Shown here: in pieces, positions 39,337 to 48,531 of the stretch
Layout of the letters: each line of letters begins with the position of its first letter
Numbering within the stretch: the first letter of the stretch is position 1
Assembly (NCBI GenBank): GCA_948852945.1
Contig: CAQPBJ010000003.1
Coordinates: 1-64,000 of the forward strand
Origin: an uncultured Clostridia bacterium
Lineage (GTDB): Bacteria; Bacillota; Clostridia; TANB77; CAG-508
Reading direction: 5' to 3'
DNA length: 64,000 nt
The notes under the pieces: model-generated
Told to the model about the DNA's origin: nothing
Database searches by the model: none
The model's input: the letters and a program-made list of their open reading frames with translations, nothing else
Made by a program: the position numbers and the translations under genes

Positions 39337-39357
39337 GACAGATAAGAAGGAGTGATT

Positions 39358-40023
39358 ATGAAAGAAAAGAAAATATTTATTTTAGCTATTCCAACAATTA
39401 TCATAATTATTGTTGCGGTTATAGGAATTTCTCTAATTTTTTATAATCGCAACTTAAAAGAAATGAGCAAAGAAGATGTTCAATTGTTAGCTAAAAAAGT
39501 AGCGAAAATTGAAAATATATCTTGTGAAATAATTACTACTACTGATAAAAGTAATGGAGCACAATCAGTAGAAGACTATAAATTGAAAAATGGAGTAATG
39601 GTTAGCAAAGTAGATGATTTTGTTATTTATGATAACAAAGAAAAGCAAACACTAATGCAAATAGATGATGAAGAAAAATTAGTATATACATATGGTAGAT
39701 ATAATAGTGAAATTGATAATTTTAAAACAGTACTTTTAACAGCTGAATCATTACTTATGAATGAAAAAAGTGAATATACTTTTAAAGGCTTTTCAACAAT
39801 GAATGGAATAAAATGTGTAAATTTTGAACTAAAAAATGGTGATACTGTTTTTGAAATTTGGATGGATAAAAAAACAGGAATGATTGCTAAAATGGATACA
39901 CATTATGGAAAAGGTGATTCACAAATGAATATTTCAGTAGTATATAGATACCAAATTAATAATGTACAAGATAAAGATATTGCTATGCCTAATACAGAAG
40001 GCTATAAAGTAATTAATTTATAA
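39358..40023 (+). CDS. Membrane-anchored LolA-like protein
   Basis: The 221-residue protein starts at ATG 39358, six bases after AAGGAG; the GTG at 39352 lies within the RBS. Residues 5-28 are an N-terminal anchor (IFILAIPTIIIIIVAVIGI). The outside part has successive antiparallel strands (VMVSKVDDFVIYDNK; FKGFSTMNGIKCVNFELKNG; VFEIWMDKKTGMIAKMD) in the manner of the LolA/LppX half-barrel. Relatives often handle lipids or sense sigma factors; the function here is open. It opens a run of envelope genes to 44.8 kb. Confidence 0.65.
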   Translation: MKEKKIFILAIPTIIIIIVAVIGISLIFYNRNLKEMSKEDVQLLAKKVAKIENISCEIITTTDKSNGAQSVEDYKLKNGVMVSKVDDFVIYDNKEKQTLMQIDDEEKLVYTYGRYNSEIDNFKTVLLTAESLLMNEKSEYTFKGFSTMNGIKCVNFELKNGDTVFEIWMDKKTGMIAKMDTHYGKGDSQMNISVVYRYQINNVQDKDIAMPNTEGYKVINL

Positions 40024-40061
40024 AGTTTACTAAAGATAAATAGAAAGGAGATGAATTTAAT

Positions 40062-40931
40062 ATGATGAAAAATAATTATCTAATTGATTTTGCATACAAA
40101 TTGGATTCTTTGATTTCAGAAATTAATAGACTAGATGCTAAAATTCGTTTATATCGAAAGAATAGTAATAAGTTTGATTTTGAGTTTAATGTTAAATTCT
40201 TGATGTCTCCTGATTATTTTGAAAAGTTAAGAAATTATATTTATTCAAAAGCAGAAGAAAATCATGGTTATGATAAGCAAATTGTAGATTTAAAAAGACA
40301 AATTGCAAAAGATTATGTATCTCTTGTATTACGCATACAACATGAAATTTCTAGAATAGATGCTTTTCAAGAGCAAGAAATGAATACAATTGTTTATAAA
40401 AAAATTTATGCAGCAAAATATGAATATGAAATGAGACAAATAGAAAAGTATAATGTAGAAAGTTCATTAATAGATAAATTTTTAGGAATTAATAAATATA
40501 GAAAATTAATGATAAAGAATCATGAATTAAAATCAAAATTAGTTTTAAAAGAATATGATAAAAAATCATTAGAAAAGAAAAATATATTTGAGTTAGTTAA
40601 TTTGTTAGAAAATACGAATATTAAAAATGGTGATATTTTGTGTTTACAAGATGATATGATTGAAAATTTTATGATAGATAGAAATACTATAAAAAGAAAC
40701 GAAGAATATTCATGGAAATGTGCAGACATGTTGCCAAGTGGATTTTTTGCTAAGAAAGAGCATTATAGAATATTGAATAATGCAATAATTGCTGAAAATC
40801 AGAGATTAGAAAAAGAACTAGTAGATGAAGATAGATTGTCTGAATTAACTGGAAAGCAGAATGTTAAGTTAAGGAGACTTAATGAAAAATTAGCTAAGAT
40901 ATTAAAATTAGGATTAGCTATGGATCAATAG
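40062..40931 (+). CDS. Unrecognised coiled-coil-rich protein
   Basis: The 289-residue protein is cytoplasmic, without signal or membrane span, and mostly helical and charged. Long heptad-like stretches (about 60-130, 150-175 and 240-280) suggest coiled coils (IVDLKRQIAKDYVSLVLRIQ; NKYRKLMIKNHELKSKLVL). No family is recognised. The RBS AAAGGAG is present. The gene lies 38 bases after the LolA-like gene and before a GtrA gene, probably in one operon. Confidence 0.65.
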   Translation: MMKNNYLIDFAYKLDSLISEINRLDAKIRLYRKNSNKFDFEFNVKFLMSPDYFEKLRNYIYSKAEENHGYDKQIVDLKRQIAKDYVSLVLRIQHEISRIDAFQEQEMNTIVYKKIYAAKYEYEMRQIEKYNVESSLIDKFLGINKYRKLMIKNHELKSKLVLKEYDKKSLEKKNIFELVNLLENTNIKNGDILCLQDDMIENFMIDRNTIKRNEEYSWKCADMLPSGFFAKKEHYRILNNAIIAENQRLEKELVDEDRLSELTGKQNVKLRRLNEKLAKILKLGLAMDQ

Positions 40932-40954
40932 ATGTAGAAAGGTTGTATTGAGTT

Positions 40955-41377
40955 TTGGAATTAATAAAGAAGTATTATGAGAAATATGAAGAGATTATAA
41001 AATATTTATTTTTTGGTGTATTAACAACGATAGTTAATTTTAGTATATATTTTTTATTAGCACATATTTTGGGGTCTGATGGAATGTTAGGAGCAATAAT
41101 TAATCTTATAGCTATTGCTATTTCAATTATGTTTGCATATGTTACTAATAGAAAATTCGTTTTTAAGAGTAAAGCTACTGGAAGTAAAGCTATTATGAAG
41201 GAAATGGTTTCGTTTGTTTCATGCAGAATAGCGTCATCAGTAGTTGATGAGCTTATTTATATAATTGGTTGTACAGTATTAGGAATATCTGATTTAATTG
41301 TAAAATTATTTAGTCAAGTTGTAATAACAATTTTGAATTATATATTTAGTAAATTAATAATTTTTAAGAAAAAGTAG
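40955..41377 (+). CDS. GtrA-family membrane protein
   Basis: The 140-residue protein has four membrane segments and the GtrA pattern (YLFFGVLTTIVNFSIYFLLA; FAYVTNRKFVFKS; FSQVVITILNYIFSKLIIF). The family takes part in moving lipid-linked sugars across the membrane for wall polysaccharide or glycosylation. The start is TTG 40955; an AAAGG lies rather far upstream. It overlaps no gene but is tightly packed between its neighbours. Confidence 0.88.
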   Translation: MELIKKYYEKYEEIIKYLFFGVLTTIVNFSIYFLLAHILGSDGMLGAIINLIAIAISIMFAYVTNRKFVFKSKATGSKAIMKEMVSFVSCRIASSVVDELIYIIGCTVLGISDLIVKLFSQVVITILNYIFSKLIIFKKK

Positions 41378-41385
41378 GAGAAATT

Positions 41386-44300
41386 ATGAGAAAAGTACAA
41401 AAGAGATATGGTATTTGGCGTATAATTTCGTTAATGTTTTTTATATTAATTGCTACTACATATAGTTTACAAATTAATGCGAATAGTAGTGGCTTTGAAT
41501 TAAAAATGAAAGAGTTTTCAGATGAATATGTTAGATATTTAGAGCTTTCTGATGAAGAAAAACAAGGAATTTATCCACCAAGAATGTATGATATTGAATC
41601 ATCTGGTTTTGTGCCAAGAAATCAATTAAAAATTATGAGAGCTACAGAAGCTGCATATGCTCAAAAATATTCATTAAGAGATACTTTACCTGAGAAAAAT
41701 CTTAGAATAAAAAATCAAAAACTTACTAATATGTGTTGGACTTTTGCTTCGTTATCTTCGTTAGAAACTAATTTAGCTTTATCTGATTATTTTAATCATA
41801 GAGCTGTACAAGAATATGATTTTTCTGAAAGACATATGGAATACGCTACTGTTAGAGAATTAGGTGGTGGAACTAATATATTTGGTTTCAATAGAAAAAT
41901 TGATGGTGGAGCTCGAGGGCTTAATAAATTTGATATTTCATATTTAACTAATGGAATGGGAGCAATTAATGAATCAGATATGCCATTTGAAATGGATATG
42001 AGCATGCAACCATTGAGTTATATTCAAGGCAAGGAAACACAAACACAAGTATATGATTTGATTGAATTTCCTAGTAAAAAAACAGAAGAATTAATGAACA
42101 AAATGAAAAATCATATTAAAAATTATGGTTCTATTAATGTAAATATACATGGTGCTCAGCCTAATCAAGAATATGTAATTAGCAATGGAAAAAAATATTA
42201 TTGTTATAATAATCAAACAGGAGCTATTTATTGTCATGATAGTAGTATATTTCCTAATAACCATGCGGTTTCAATAATAGGTTGGGATGATGAATTTCCT
42301 ATTGAGAAATTTAATGAAAATAATAGACCTAGAATTCCAGGTGCATGGATTATTAGAAATTCATGGGGAACTGGAATATATGAGTATGAAGAAATGAGAA
42401 AATACATGTTTGAAGTATTTACTCAAACTGCAGAGGGACAAGAGGCTTTAAAACAAAATAATTTAGTGTGGACATCTCCAAGTGATGTACCAAATGAATT
42501 ATTAGATAAATGGGCAACTGAAAATGGATATACCAAAAGAGATGATAATACATTTTATAGTAAAATCGGTGATGAAGGTATAATGTATGTTTCATATGAT
42601 GACTGTAATATTTATTCATATATGACAGGTGTTATGAAAGCTGAAAATGAGATAACTTATGATAATTTATATCAGTACGATGAACTTGGAAATACTATGG
42701 TATTGTATATTCCTAATCAAAATAATGATAAAAGTGTATGGGTAGGAAATATATTTGATAAAAAAACTTCTGGCTCAGAATATATAACACAAGTTTCAAT
42801 ATATGCTCCTGAAAAATATACATGTAAAGTATGGGTAAATCCAAATAGTGATTCAAAATTGTTAAAAAATATGGTAAAAGCAAAATTAAAAGATGGAGAA
42901 AGTGAAACTTTTGATGCAGGATATCATACAATAGAGTTTGCTGAACCTATTGAAATTACGTCAGATAAATTTTTTGTTGCATTAGAAATTAGAACAGAAA
43001 ATAATCTTGATCAAACAAGTGTTGCAGTAGAAGCTTTATGGAATGGAGATTATCCTTGGAATTGTGTACAATTAGAAAATAATAAGACGTTTATAAATAT
43101 TGATGAAACAAGTTATTATTTTGATGATTTCTGGAAGGATTTAGCTAAAGAAAAGCCTTCTGGCATGTCAGGAATACAGATTGAAGGTTCTGATTCTACA
43201 CTAAAAGTATTTACTGTAAATGAATTAAAAGATAGAACTTTAAAAGAAATACAGGTAACTAAAGAGCCAGATAAAACTGAATATTGGGAAGGCGAAAGCT
43301 TTGATAAAACTGGTATGGTTGTTACTGGATATCTAAATAGTGGAGAAACTATAGAAATTAAAAATTATATAATTACTGATGGTGATAAACTAAGTGCTAA
43401 TCAAAAAAGTGTTACTATTGAGTATGAAGATAAAACTACAGAGCAACCAATAAAAATGTTAAAAAATATAGTTGAAAAATTAGAGGTTAAATCTGGTCCA
43501 ACAGTTACTACTTATAAGGCAGGAGAAAATTTTAATAAAGAAGGATTAGTTTTAATTGCTACTTTTAAAAATGGAGAAACTAAAGAAGTTACAGACTTTG
43601 AAGTTATAGATGGAAATGATTTAAAAAATGGACAAACAGTAGTTAATGTAAGATATGAAGAAGCAACTAGAGAAATTCCAATAACAGTTACTTCAAATGC
43701 AGTTAAAAGTATTAAAATAGAAAATCCACCAGATAAAACAGAATATGTTGAAGGTCAAGACTTTGATAGAAAAGGAATGAAAGTTGTAGCAACATATGAA
43801 GATGGTATGGTAAAAGAGGTTACATCTTATACTGTTGAAAATGGAGTAAAATTAACTAAAGATCAAACATCAGTAACAATTAAATTTGAAGATAAAACAG
43901 ATACACAAGAAATTACTGTTAAAGGAAAGTCAATTGATGATATATCAGTAAAAAAGAACCCAGATAAAACTAAATATGTTCAATATGATGATGAGCTTAA
44001 TTTAGAAGGTGGTTTGGTACTTGTAAAATATAATGATGGATCAAGTGAAGAAATTTCAATGTTGTCATCAGAAATAGTTATAGAAGGATTTGATAATACA
44101 AAAACTGGAAAGAATACTATTAAAATAAAATATTTAAATTTTGAAACTACATTTGAAATAGAAATAGTGGCTAAAGTTCAAGAATTACCAGAAAATTCAG
44201 ATTTTAGTAAAGCTACAGCTAAAAACAAATTAATGAAAATATATTATTATACCAATAATACTGGAAAAGAATATTCTGTAATGGATATTGAAATTTCAGG

Positions 44301-44778
44301 AATTAAAAAAGCAACTGTAAATGATAGCTTATCATATGAATATTATTTATCTGCAAATCAAAAAGAAAATACAATTGAAGAAGATGCTTGGATAAAGCTT
44401 GAAAATGTGCAAATTATTGATGGAAAATTGCAATTTACTATTAATACAAAAGATGTGAAAAATTATGAAGAAATTTCTAAAGCTAATAATTTATATCTTT
44501 ATGTAAGAGAAATTGCTACAAGAAAAGGACAAAGCAAAGAACTAATAATAGAGGCAAAAGATATTTCAAAAACAGAGAAAAAAGAAGAATATATTGATGG
44601 AATAAAAAAAGAAAATCCAAGTGGAGGATCTTCAGGCGGAAGTACTTCTGGTGGGGATGGTAGCCAGGCTACAGGAAAATATCCTTATACAGGAAAAGCT
44701 GTAATTATTTTCGCAGTTATTACATTGATTACAATGGGAACTATTGGATTTATAAAATATAAGAATATAGATAAATAG
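41386..44778 (+). CDS. Cell-wall papain-like (C1A) protease with Ig-like repeats and YPYTG sorting signal
   Basis: The 1130-residue protein has a signal peptide (about 1-28), then a papain-fold protease: active-site Cys in LTNMCWTFASLSSLE (about 117), His in NNHAVSIIGWDDE (about 292) and Asn in WIIRNSWGTG (about 325). A lectin-like domain covers about 430-590. Four Ig-like (Big_3-like) repeats of about 77 residues start at about 617, 695, 772 and 850, each with an xPDKTEY-type opening. A C-terminal adhesion-like domain follows, then a Gly/Ser linker, YPYTG (about 1098), a membrane span and a short basic tail. That last set is a sortase signal variant. It is a wall-anchored protease; its target is unknown. 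Confidence 0.92.
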   Translation: MRKVQKRYGIWRIISLMFFILIATTYSLQINANSSGFELKMKEFSDEYVRYLELSDEEKQGIYPPRMYDIESSGFVPRNQLKIMRATEAAYAQKYSLRDTLPEKNLRIKNQKLTNMCWTFASLSSLETNLALSDYFNHRAVQEYDFSERHMEYATVRELGGGTNIFGFNRKIDGGARGLNKFDISYLTNGMGAINESDMPFEMDMSMQPLSYIQGKETQTQVYDLIEFPSKKTEELMNKMKNHIKNYGSINVNIHGAQPNQEYVISNGKKYYCYNNQTGAIYCHDSSIFPNNHAVSIIGWDDEFPIEKFNENNRPRIPGAWIIRNSWGTGIYEYEEMRKYMFEVFTQTAEGQEALKQNNLVWTSPSDVPNELLDKWATENGYTKRDDNTFYSKIGDEGIMYVSYDDCNIYSYMTGVMKAENEITYDNLYQYDELGNTMVLYIPNQNNDKSVWVGNIFDKKTSGSEYITQVSIYAPEKYTCKVWVNPNSDSKLLKNMVKAKLKDGESETFDAGYHTIEFAEPIEITSDKFFVALEIRTENNLDQTSVAVEALWNGDYPWNCVQLENNKTFINIDETSYYFDDFWKDLAKEKPSGMSGIQIEGSDSTLKVFTVNELKDRTLKEIQVTKEPDKTEYWEGESFDKTGMVVTGYLNSGETIEIKNYIITDGDKLSANQKSVTIEYEDKTTEQPIKMLKNIVEKLEVKSGPTVTTYKAGENFNKEGLVLIATFKNGETKEVTDFEVIDGNDLKNGQTVVNVRYEEATREIPITVTSNAVKSIKIENPPDKTEYVEGQDFDRKGMKVVATYEDGMVKEVTSYTVENGVKLTKDQTSVTIKFEDKTDTQEITVKGKSIDDISVKKNPDKTKYVQYDDELNLEGGLVLVKYNDGSSEEISMLSSEIVIEGFDNTKTGKNTIKIKYLNFETTFEIEIVAKVQELPENSDFSKATAKNKLMKIYYYTNNTGKEYSVMDIEISGIKKATVNDSLSYEYYLSANQKENTIEEDAWIKLENVQIIDGKLQFTINTKDVKNYEEISKANNLYLYVREIATRKGQSKELIIEAKDISKTEKKEEYIDGIKKENPSGGSSGGSTSGGDGSQATGKYPYTGKAVIIFAVITLITMGTIGFIKYKNIDK

Positions 44779-44819
44779 AACAATAGTGGACTGATAAAAA
44801 TTTAATATACTTTAATAAG

Positions 44820-44850
44820 AGTGGACTACTTGCAATTAGTCCACTTTTGC
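44820..44850 (+). terminator. Terminator after the surface protease gene
   Basis: AGTGGACT (44820-44827) and AGTCCACT (44838-44845) form a perfect stem followed by TTTGCTTT. Confidence 0.85.
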
Positions 44851-44892
44851 TTTATAATTTTTATATAATTGTTAATAGAATGGTTAGATGAT

Positions 44893-45621
44893 ATGAATTT
44901 TTTTGTTGATAAAGATAAGATAAAAAATGATTATATATATATTGAAAGTTCTGATGTAAATCATATAAAAAATGTTTTAAGAAAAAATGTTGGAGACATA
45001 TTGAATGTGGTATCAGAAAACGTTATATACAAATCAGAAATTTCTGAAATAACACAAAATCAAGTAGTATGCAAAATATTAGATAAACAAGAAAAAAAGA
45101 AATCTAATGTCGAGCTTACAATTTTTCAAGGATTAGCTAAAGCTGATAAAATTGAATATATAATACAAAAATGCACAGAACTGGGTGTATCTGAAATAGT
45201 TCCTGTAGAAATGAAAAGATGTGTTGTAAAATTAGATGACAAAGATAAATTGAAGAAAATAGATAGATGGCGTAAAATCGCTGAAGTAGCAGCGAAACAG
45301 TCACTAAGAAATGATATTTTAAAAGTAGAAAAGATATTGTCTTTTTCTTTACTTTTAGAAGAAATAAAAAATTATGATTTAGTTATATTAGCATATGAAA
45401 AAGAAAAAAGTGTAACATTAAAAAGTGTACTAAAAGATATTGATGATAGTATTTCTAAAATTGCTGTTATTATAGGTCCAGAAGGTGGAATTGACGAAGA
45501 AGAGGCAGAAATATTGATTAATAATAATGCAAAATCAATTACATTAGGAGAAAGAATTTTACGAACAGAAACGGCACCTGTAGCTATTTCAGCAATGATG
45601 ATGTACGAATTAGAGTATTAG
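44893..45621 (+). CDS. rsmE: 16S rRNA (uracil-1498-N3)-methyltransferase
   Basis: The 242-residue protein starts at MNFFVDKDKIKNDYIYI (ATG 44893), the usual RsmE start; an in-frame TTG at 44869 would add eight atypical residues. Family motifs include ELTIFQGLAKADKIEYIIQKC TELG in parts, KQSLRND, VIIGPEGGIDEEE and LGERILRTETAP, which form the SPOUT methyltransferase knot. It methylates U1498 of 16S rRNA. No strong RBS is seen. Confidence 0.96.
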   Translation: MNFFVDKDKIKNDYIYIESSDVNHIKNVLRKNVGDILNVVSENVIYKSEISEITQNQVVCKILDKQEKKKSNVELTIFQGLAKADKIEYIIQKCTELGVSEIVPVEMKRCVVKLDDKDKLKKIDRWRKIAEVAAKQSLRNDILKVEKILSFSLLLEEIKNYDLVILAYEKEKSVTLKSVLKDIDDSISKIAVIIGPEGGIDEEEAEILINNNAKSITLGERILRTETAPVAISAMMMYELEY

Positions 45622-45653
45622 CGTAAGCACTAAAGAAGGGATAAAAAATATTA

Positions 45654-46448
45654 ATGGGTACAACTGAAAAAGAAATTGAAATGGGGGCTATGCATATAGC
45701 AACTAAAATAAAGCCACCAAAACAAGTAAGGGAAAAGATATATTTAAAAATAGTAAAAGAATTTTGGATGGCAATATTAATTTTTGCATATTTTATATTT
45801 TTAAATTATGGATATGGAAGTTTGACACAAGAAGTATTTACACAAGATTTAAAGATATGTACAATATTGATAACTATTGCTATTATTGTTGTTTTTGAAA
45901 CTGCGTATAGAAAAGATAGTGGAGAAATTGCGATTCATGGAATAGAGTTATTATTTTTAGGAATGATAACATTGTTTATGCCATATGTATATATTTACAG
46001 AGGTATTGTTTTAAAATTTTTGTATTCGTTTTCGTCAATGTATATAGCAATATATTATGCAATAAAAGCATTAATAATTTACGAAATAGAACTTAAGAAA
46101 TACTTTACGAATATTAGTGATGTTAAAGAAATTATCGAGGAAAAAGAGATTTCTTATCTAGATGAAGTAAATGAAAGAAAATTCGCTGATGTTGATGAAG
46201 AAATCGAAAAAAATAAGAAAAACAAAAGAAATATTATAAATATAATTAAAAAAAATCATAAGGAAAAAATAGTAGAAGAAAAAGTATTTAAAGAAGAATA
46301 TACTGAAAAAGAACATATTGAAGACAATGAAAAGAAAGAAGAGACAGAGAAAGTAGTTAGAAAAAAGTCTTCAAAGAGGAGAAAAAAGAAGGCAGTTAAA
46401 AGCATTATGGCAGTGAATAGAGAAAAAAATAAAGAAAATGGTGATTAA
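45654..46448 (+). CDS. Membrane protein with charged cytoplasmic tail
   Basis: The 264-residue product is not recognised. It has four likely membrane segments between residues 35 and 145 (FWMAILIFAYFIFLNYGYG; ICTILITIAIIVVFE; LLFLGMITLFMPYVYIY; SMYIAIYYAIKALIIYEI), then about 110 very charged Glu/Lys residues ending in the basic cluster KKSSKRRKKKAVKS. The tail could bind nucleic acid or ribosomes; that is inference. It lies between rsmE and yicC, three bases before the latter, and is probably in that operon. Confidence 0.65.
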   Translation: MGTTEKEIEMGAMHIATKIKPPKQVREKIYLKIVKEFWMAILIFAYFIFLNYGYGSLTQEVFTQDLKICTILITIAIIVVFETAYRKDSGEIAIHGIELLFLGMITLFMPYVYIYRGIVLKFLYSFSSMYIAIYYAIKALIIYEIELKKYFTNISDVKEIIEEKEISYLDEVNERKFADVDEEIEKNKKNKRNIINIIKKNHKEKIVEEKVFKEEYTEKEHIEDNEKKEETEKVVRKKSSKRRKKKAVKSIMAVNREKNKENGD

Positions 46449-46450
46449 AA

Positions 46451-47329
46451 ATGATTAAGAGTATGACGGGATTTGGAAGAGGAAAATATGAAAATGAAGG
46501 AAGAGAGTATATTGTTGAAATAAAATCAGTAAATCATAAGTATAGTGATGTTTCTGTAAAACTTCCTAGACAGATTTCATATTTAGAAGAAAATGTTAGA
46601 AAAGAAATTACTAAAAAAATTTCTAGAGGAAAAATAGATGTTTTTGTTACTATGCAAGATTATAGTGATAAAGGAAAAGCAATAAAGATAAATACAGAAA
46701 TTGCTAAAGTATATATTTCTGAATTAAAACAATTAGCTGAAGAAACAGGAATATCTAGTAATATTGAAATAATGGATATTTCTAGACTTCCAGAAGTTTT
46801 AAATATATCAAATGAAGAAAATGAAGAATTATATTGGAAAGAATTGCAAGTAGCTTTAAATGAGGCCTTAGATAGATTTGTTTCTATGAGAGAAGTTGAA
46901 GGAAGTAAAATTTGTGAAGATTTCAAATTAAGAATTGATAGAATTAAGGAAAAAGTTTCTTACATTTCTAGCTTTTCCGCTGGACTTGTTGAAGAATATA
47001 TAGTAAAATTAAATACACGAGTAAAAGAACTAATGAAAACAGATATTATAGATGAAAATAGACTAGCTCAAGAAATTGTTATTTTTTCAGATAAGTCATC
47101 TATACAAGAAGAATTAACTAGATTAAATAGTCATATTTCTCAATTTTTAGATTTAATTGATAATGCAAATGGACCTATTGGAAAAAAGTGTGATTTTATT
47201 ATTCAAGAAATGAATAGAGAAGTTAACACTATAGGTTCAAAAGCTAATAGTATGGATATTTCAAAAGGTGTTATTGAACTTAAAACAGAGATTGAGGATA
47301 TAAGAGAGCAAATTCAAAATATTGAATAG
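46451..47329 (+). CDS. YicC family endoribonuclease-like protein
   Basis: The 292-residue protein begins IKSMTGFGRGKYENEGREY and ends DIREQIQNIE, with SRGKIDVFVT, NRLAQEIVIFSDKSSIQEEL and GKKCDFIIQEMNREVNTIGS, all YicC hallmarks. E. coli YicC (RNase-like, Mn-dependent) promotes small-RNA decay. It starts the conserved clostridial series yicC-remA-gmk/rpoZ-priA-def-fmt. Confidence 0.93.
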   Translation: MIKSMTGFGRGKYENEGREYIVEIKSVNHKYSDVSVKLPRQISYLEENVRKEITKKISRGKIDVFVTMQDYSDKGKAIKINTEIAKVYISELKQLAEETGISSNIEIMDISRLPEVLNISNEENEELYWKELQVALNEALDRFVSMREVEGSKICEDFKLRIDRIKEKVSYISSFSAGLVEEYIVKLNTRVKELMKTDIIDENRLAQEIVIFSDKSSIQEELTRLNSHISQFLDLIDNANGPIGKKCDFIIQEMNREVNTIGSKANSMDISKGVIELKTEIEDIREQIQNIE

Positions 47330-47343
47330 AAAGGATGTTTTTT

Positions 47344-47592
47344 ATGCAATTAATTAATATAGGTTTTGGTAATATCGTATCTGCAAATAGGATAATATCT
47401 ATAGTTAGTCCTGATTCTGCACCAATTAAAAGATTAGTACAAGAGGCAAAAGATTCAAAAATGGCTATAGATGCTACATATGGAAGAAGAACTAGAGCTG
47501 TTTTAGTTATGGATTCTGGGCATATTATATTGTCTGCAGTTCAACCAGAAACAGTTGCAGGTAGATTAGATAAAGATGAAGATGAAGAATAA
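47344..47592 (+). CDS. remA: RemA/DUF370 family regulator
   Basis: The 82-residue protein starts at ATG 47344, since AAAGGATG is too close to the ATG at 47335. The sequence NIGFGNIVSANRIISIVSPD, then TYGRRTRAVLVMDSGHIILS, is the RemA core. In Bacillus, RemA forms rings that bind DNA and switch on biofilm matrix genes. Its place after yicC is conserved across Clostridia. Confidence 0.95.
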   Translation: MQLINIGFGNIVSANRIISIVSPDSAPIKRLVQEAKDSKMAIDATYGRRTRAVLVMDSGHIILSAVQPETVAGRLDKDEDEE

Positions 47593-47614
47593 AATTTAAG
47601 GAGGAAAATGTATT

Positions 47615-47821
47615 ATGATGGTAAAACCTACAGTAAATGAGCTTTTAGATCAAATTGATGATAGATACAAATTAGTTATTGTTACATCAAAAAGAGCTAG
47701 ACAATTATCAGAAGGTGCTGTGCCTCTAACAGATAAAGAAGAAGAGAGTATGGTTACACTTGCTGCACAAGAAATTGCAGAAGGTAAAATTACTATTGAA
47801 GAAGATGTAGAAGAAGAATAA
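47615..47821 (+). CDS. rpoZ: RNA polymerase omega subunit
   Basis: The 68-residue protein has the omega core: PTVNELLDQIDDRYKLVIVT, then SKRARQLSEGA. It helps assemble RNA polymerase. In most Clostridia gmk precedes rpoZ; here rpoZ comes first. A long palindromic repeat follows its stop codon directly. Confidence 0.95.
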   Translation: MMVKPTVNELLDQIDDRYKLVIVTSKRARQLSEGAVPLTDKEEESMVTLAAQEIAEGKITIEEDVEEE

Positions 47822-47906
47822 AAAATAGTTGTCAATAGGGACGTCCTTTTTGGGCAACTTGCTAAATGGTTGTCAAGAAAGGATGTCCCTATTGACAACT
47901 ATTTTT
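47821..47906. repeat. Palindromic repeat of the GTCAAT...GGACGTCC family, copy 2
   Basis: Bases 47821-47846 and 47881-47906 are reverse complements at 25 of 26 positions; the left arm includes GTTGTCAATAGGGACGTCC. The inner part (CTTTTTGGGCAAC with GGTTGTCAAGAAAG) extends the stem. Shared ordered motifs link it to 32136-32216. It lies between rpoZ and gmk and ends in TTTTTATTA just before the gmk RBS, so it probably cuts readthrough. Confidence 0.85.
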
Positions 47907-47923
47907 ATTAGGAGGAATTAAAA

Positions 47924-48493
47924 ATGCTTGTTATATTGTCAGGAGTAGCTGGAGCAGGTAAAGATACTATAAAAAAAGAATTAATTAAAAGAATGGAAAA
48001 TGTTGAATCACTTCCTTCTTATACTTCAAGACCTATCAGACCAGGAGATGTTGAAGGAGAAACATATTGTTTTGTTTCAAAAGAAGAATTTGAAAAAAGA
48101 ATAGAAGATGGCGAATTTTATGAATATGATGTTCATCATAATCATTATTATGGAACATCAAAAAAGCTTATGAATGATAAAATTTCTGGTGGAAAGATTA
48201 TAGTTAAAGATATTGAAGTAAATGGAACAGAGAGTTTAAAAGAAATATTAGGAAAAGATACTAAAATTGTAACTATATTTTTAAGAGTGTCTAAAGATGA
48301 ATTACAAAGAAGATTGGAAAATAGAGTAGATAAACCAAGTCCAGCAGAAATTAAATTGCGTTTAAATAGATTTGATTATGAAGAATCTAAAATTGGTTTA
48401 TACGATTATGTTTTGAAAAATAATGATTTGGAAAAAACTGTTCAAATTATAATGACAATTATTGAAAATGAAAAAAGACTAGAAAATGTATAG
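47924..48493 (+). CDS. gmk: Guanylate kinase
   Basis: The 189-residue P-loop kinase has LVILSGVAGAGKDTIKKELI, SYTSRPIRPGDVEGETYCF (the GMP-binding site) and YYGTSKKLM, with the RLENR lid. The P-loop reads GVAGAGKDT instead of the usual GPSGxGKGT, an unusual but workable form. It converts GMP to GDP. RBS AGGAGG. Confidence 0.92.
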   Translation: MLVILSGVAGAGKDTIKKELIKRMENVESLPSYTSRPIRPGDVEGETYCFVSKEEFEKRIEDGEFYEYDVHHNHYYGTSKKLMNDKISGGKIIVKDIEVNGTESLKEILGKDTKIVTIFLRVSKDELQRRLENRVDKPSPAEIKLRLNRFDYEESKIGLYDYVLKNNDLEKTVQIIMTIIENEKRLENV

Positions 48494-48531
48494 AAATTCT
48501 GATATACTTGCATCAAGAAAAGGAGAATAGA

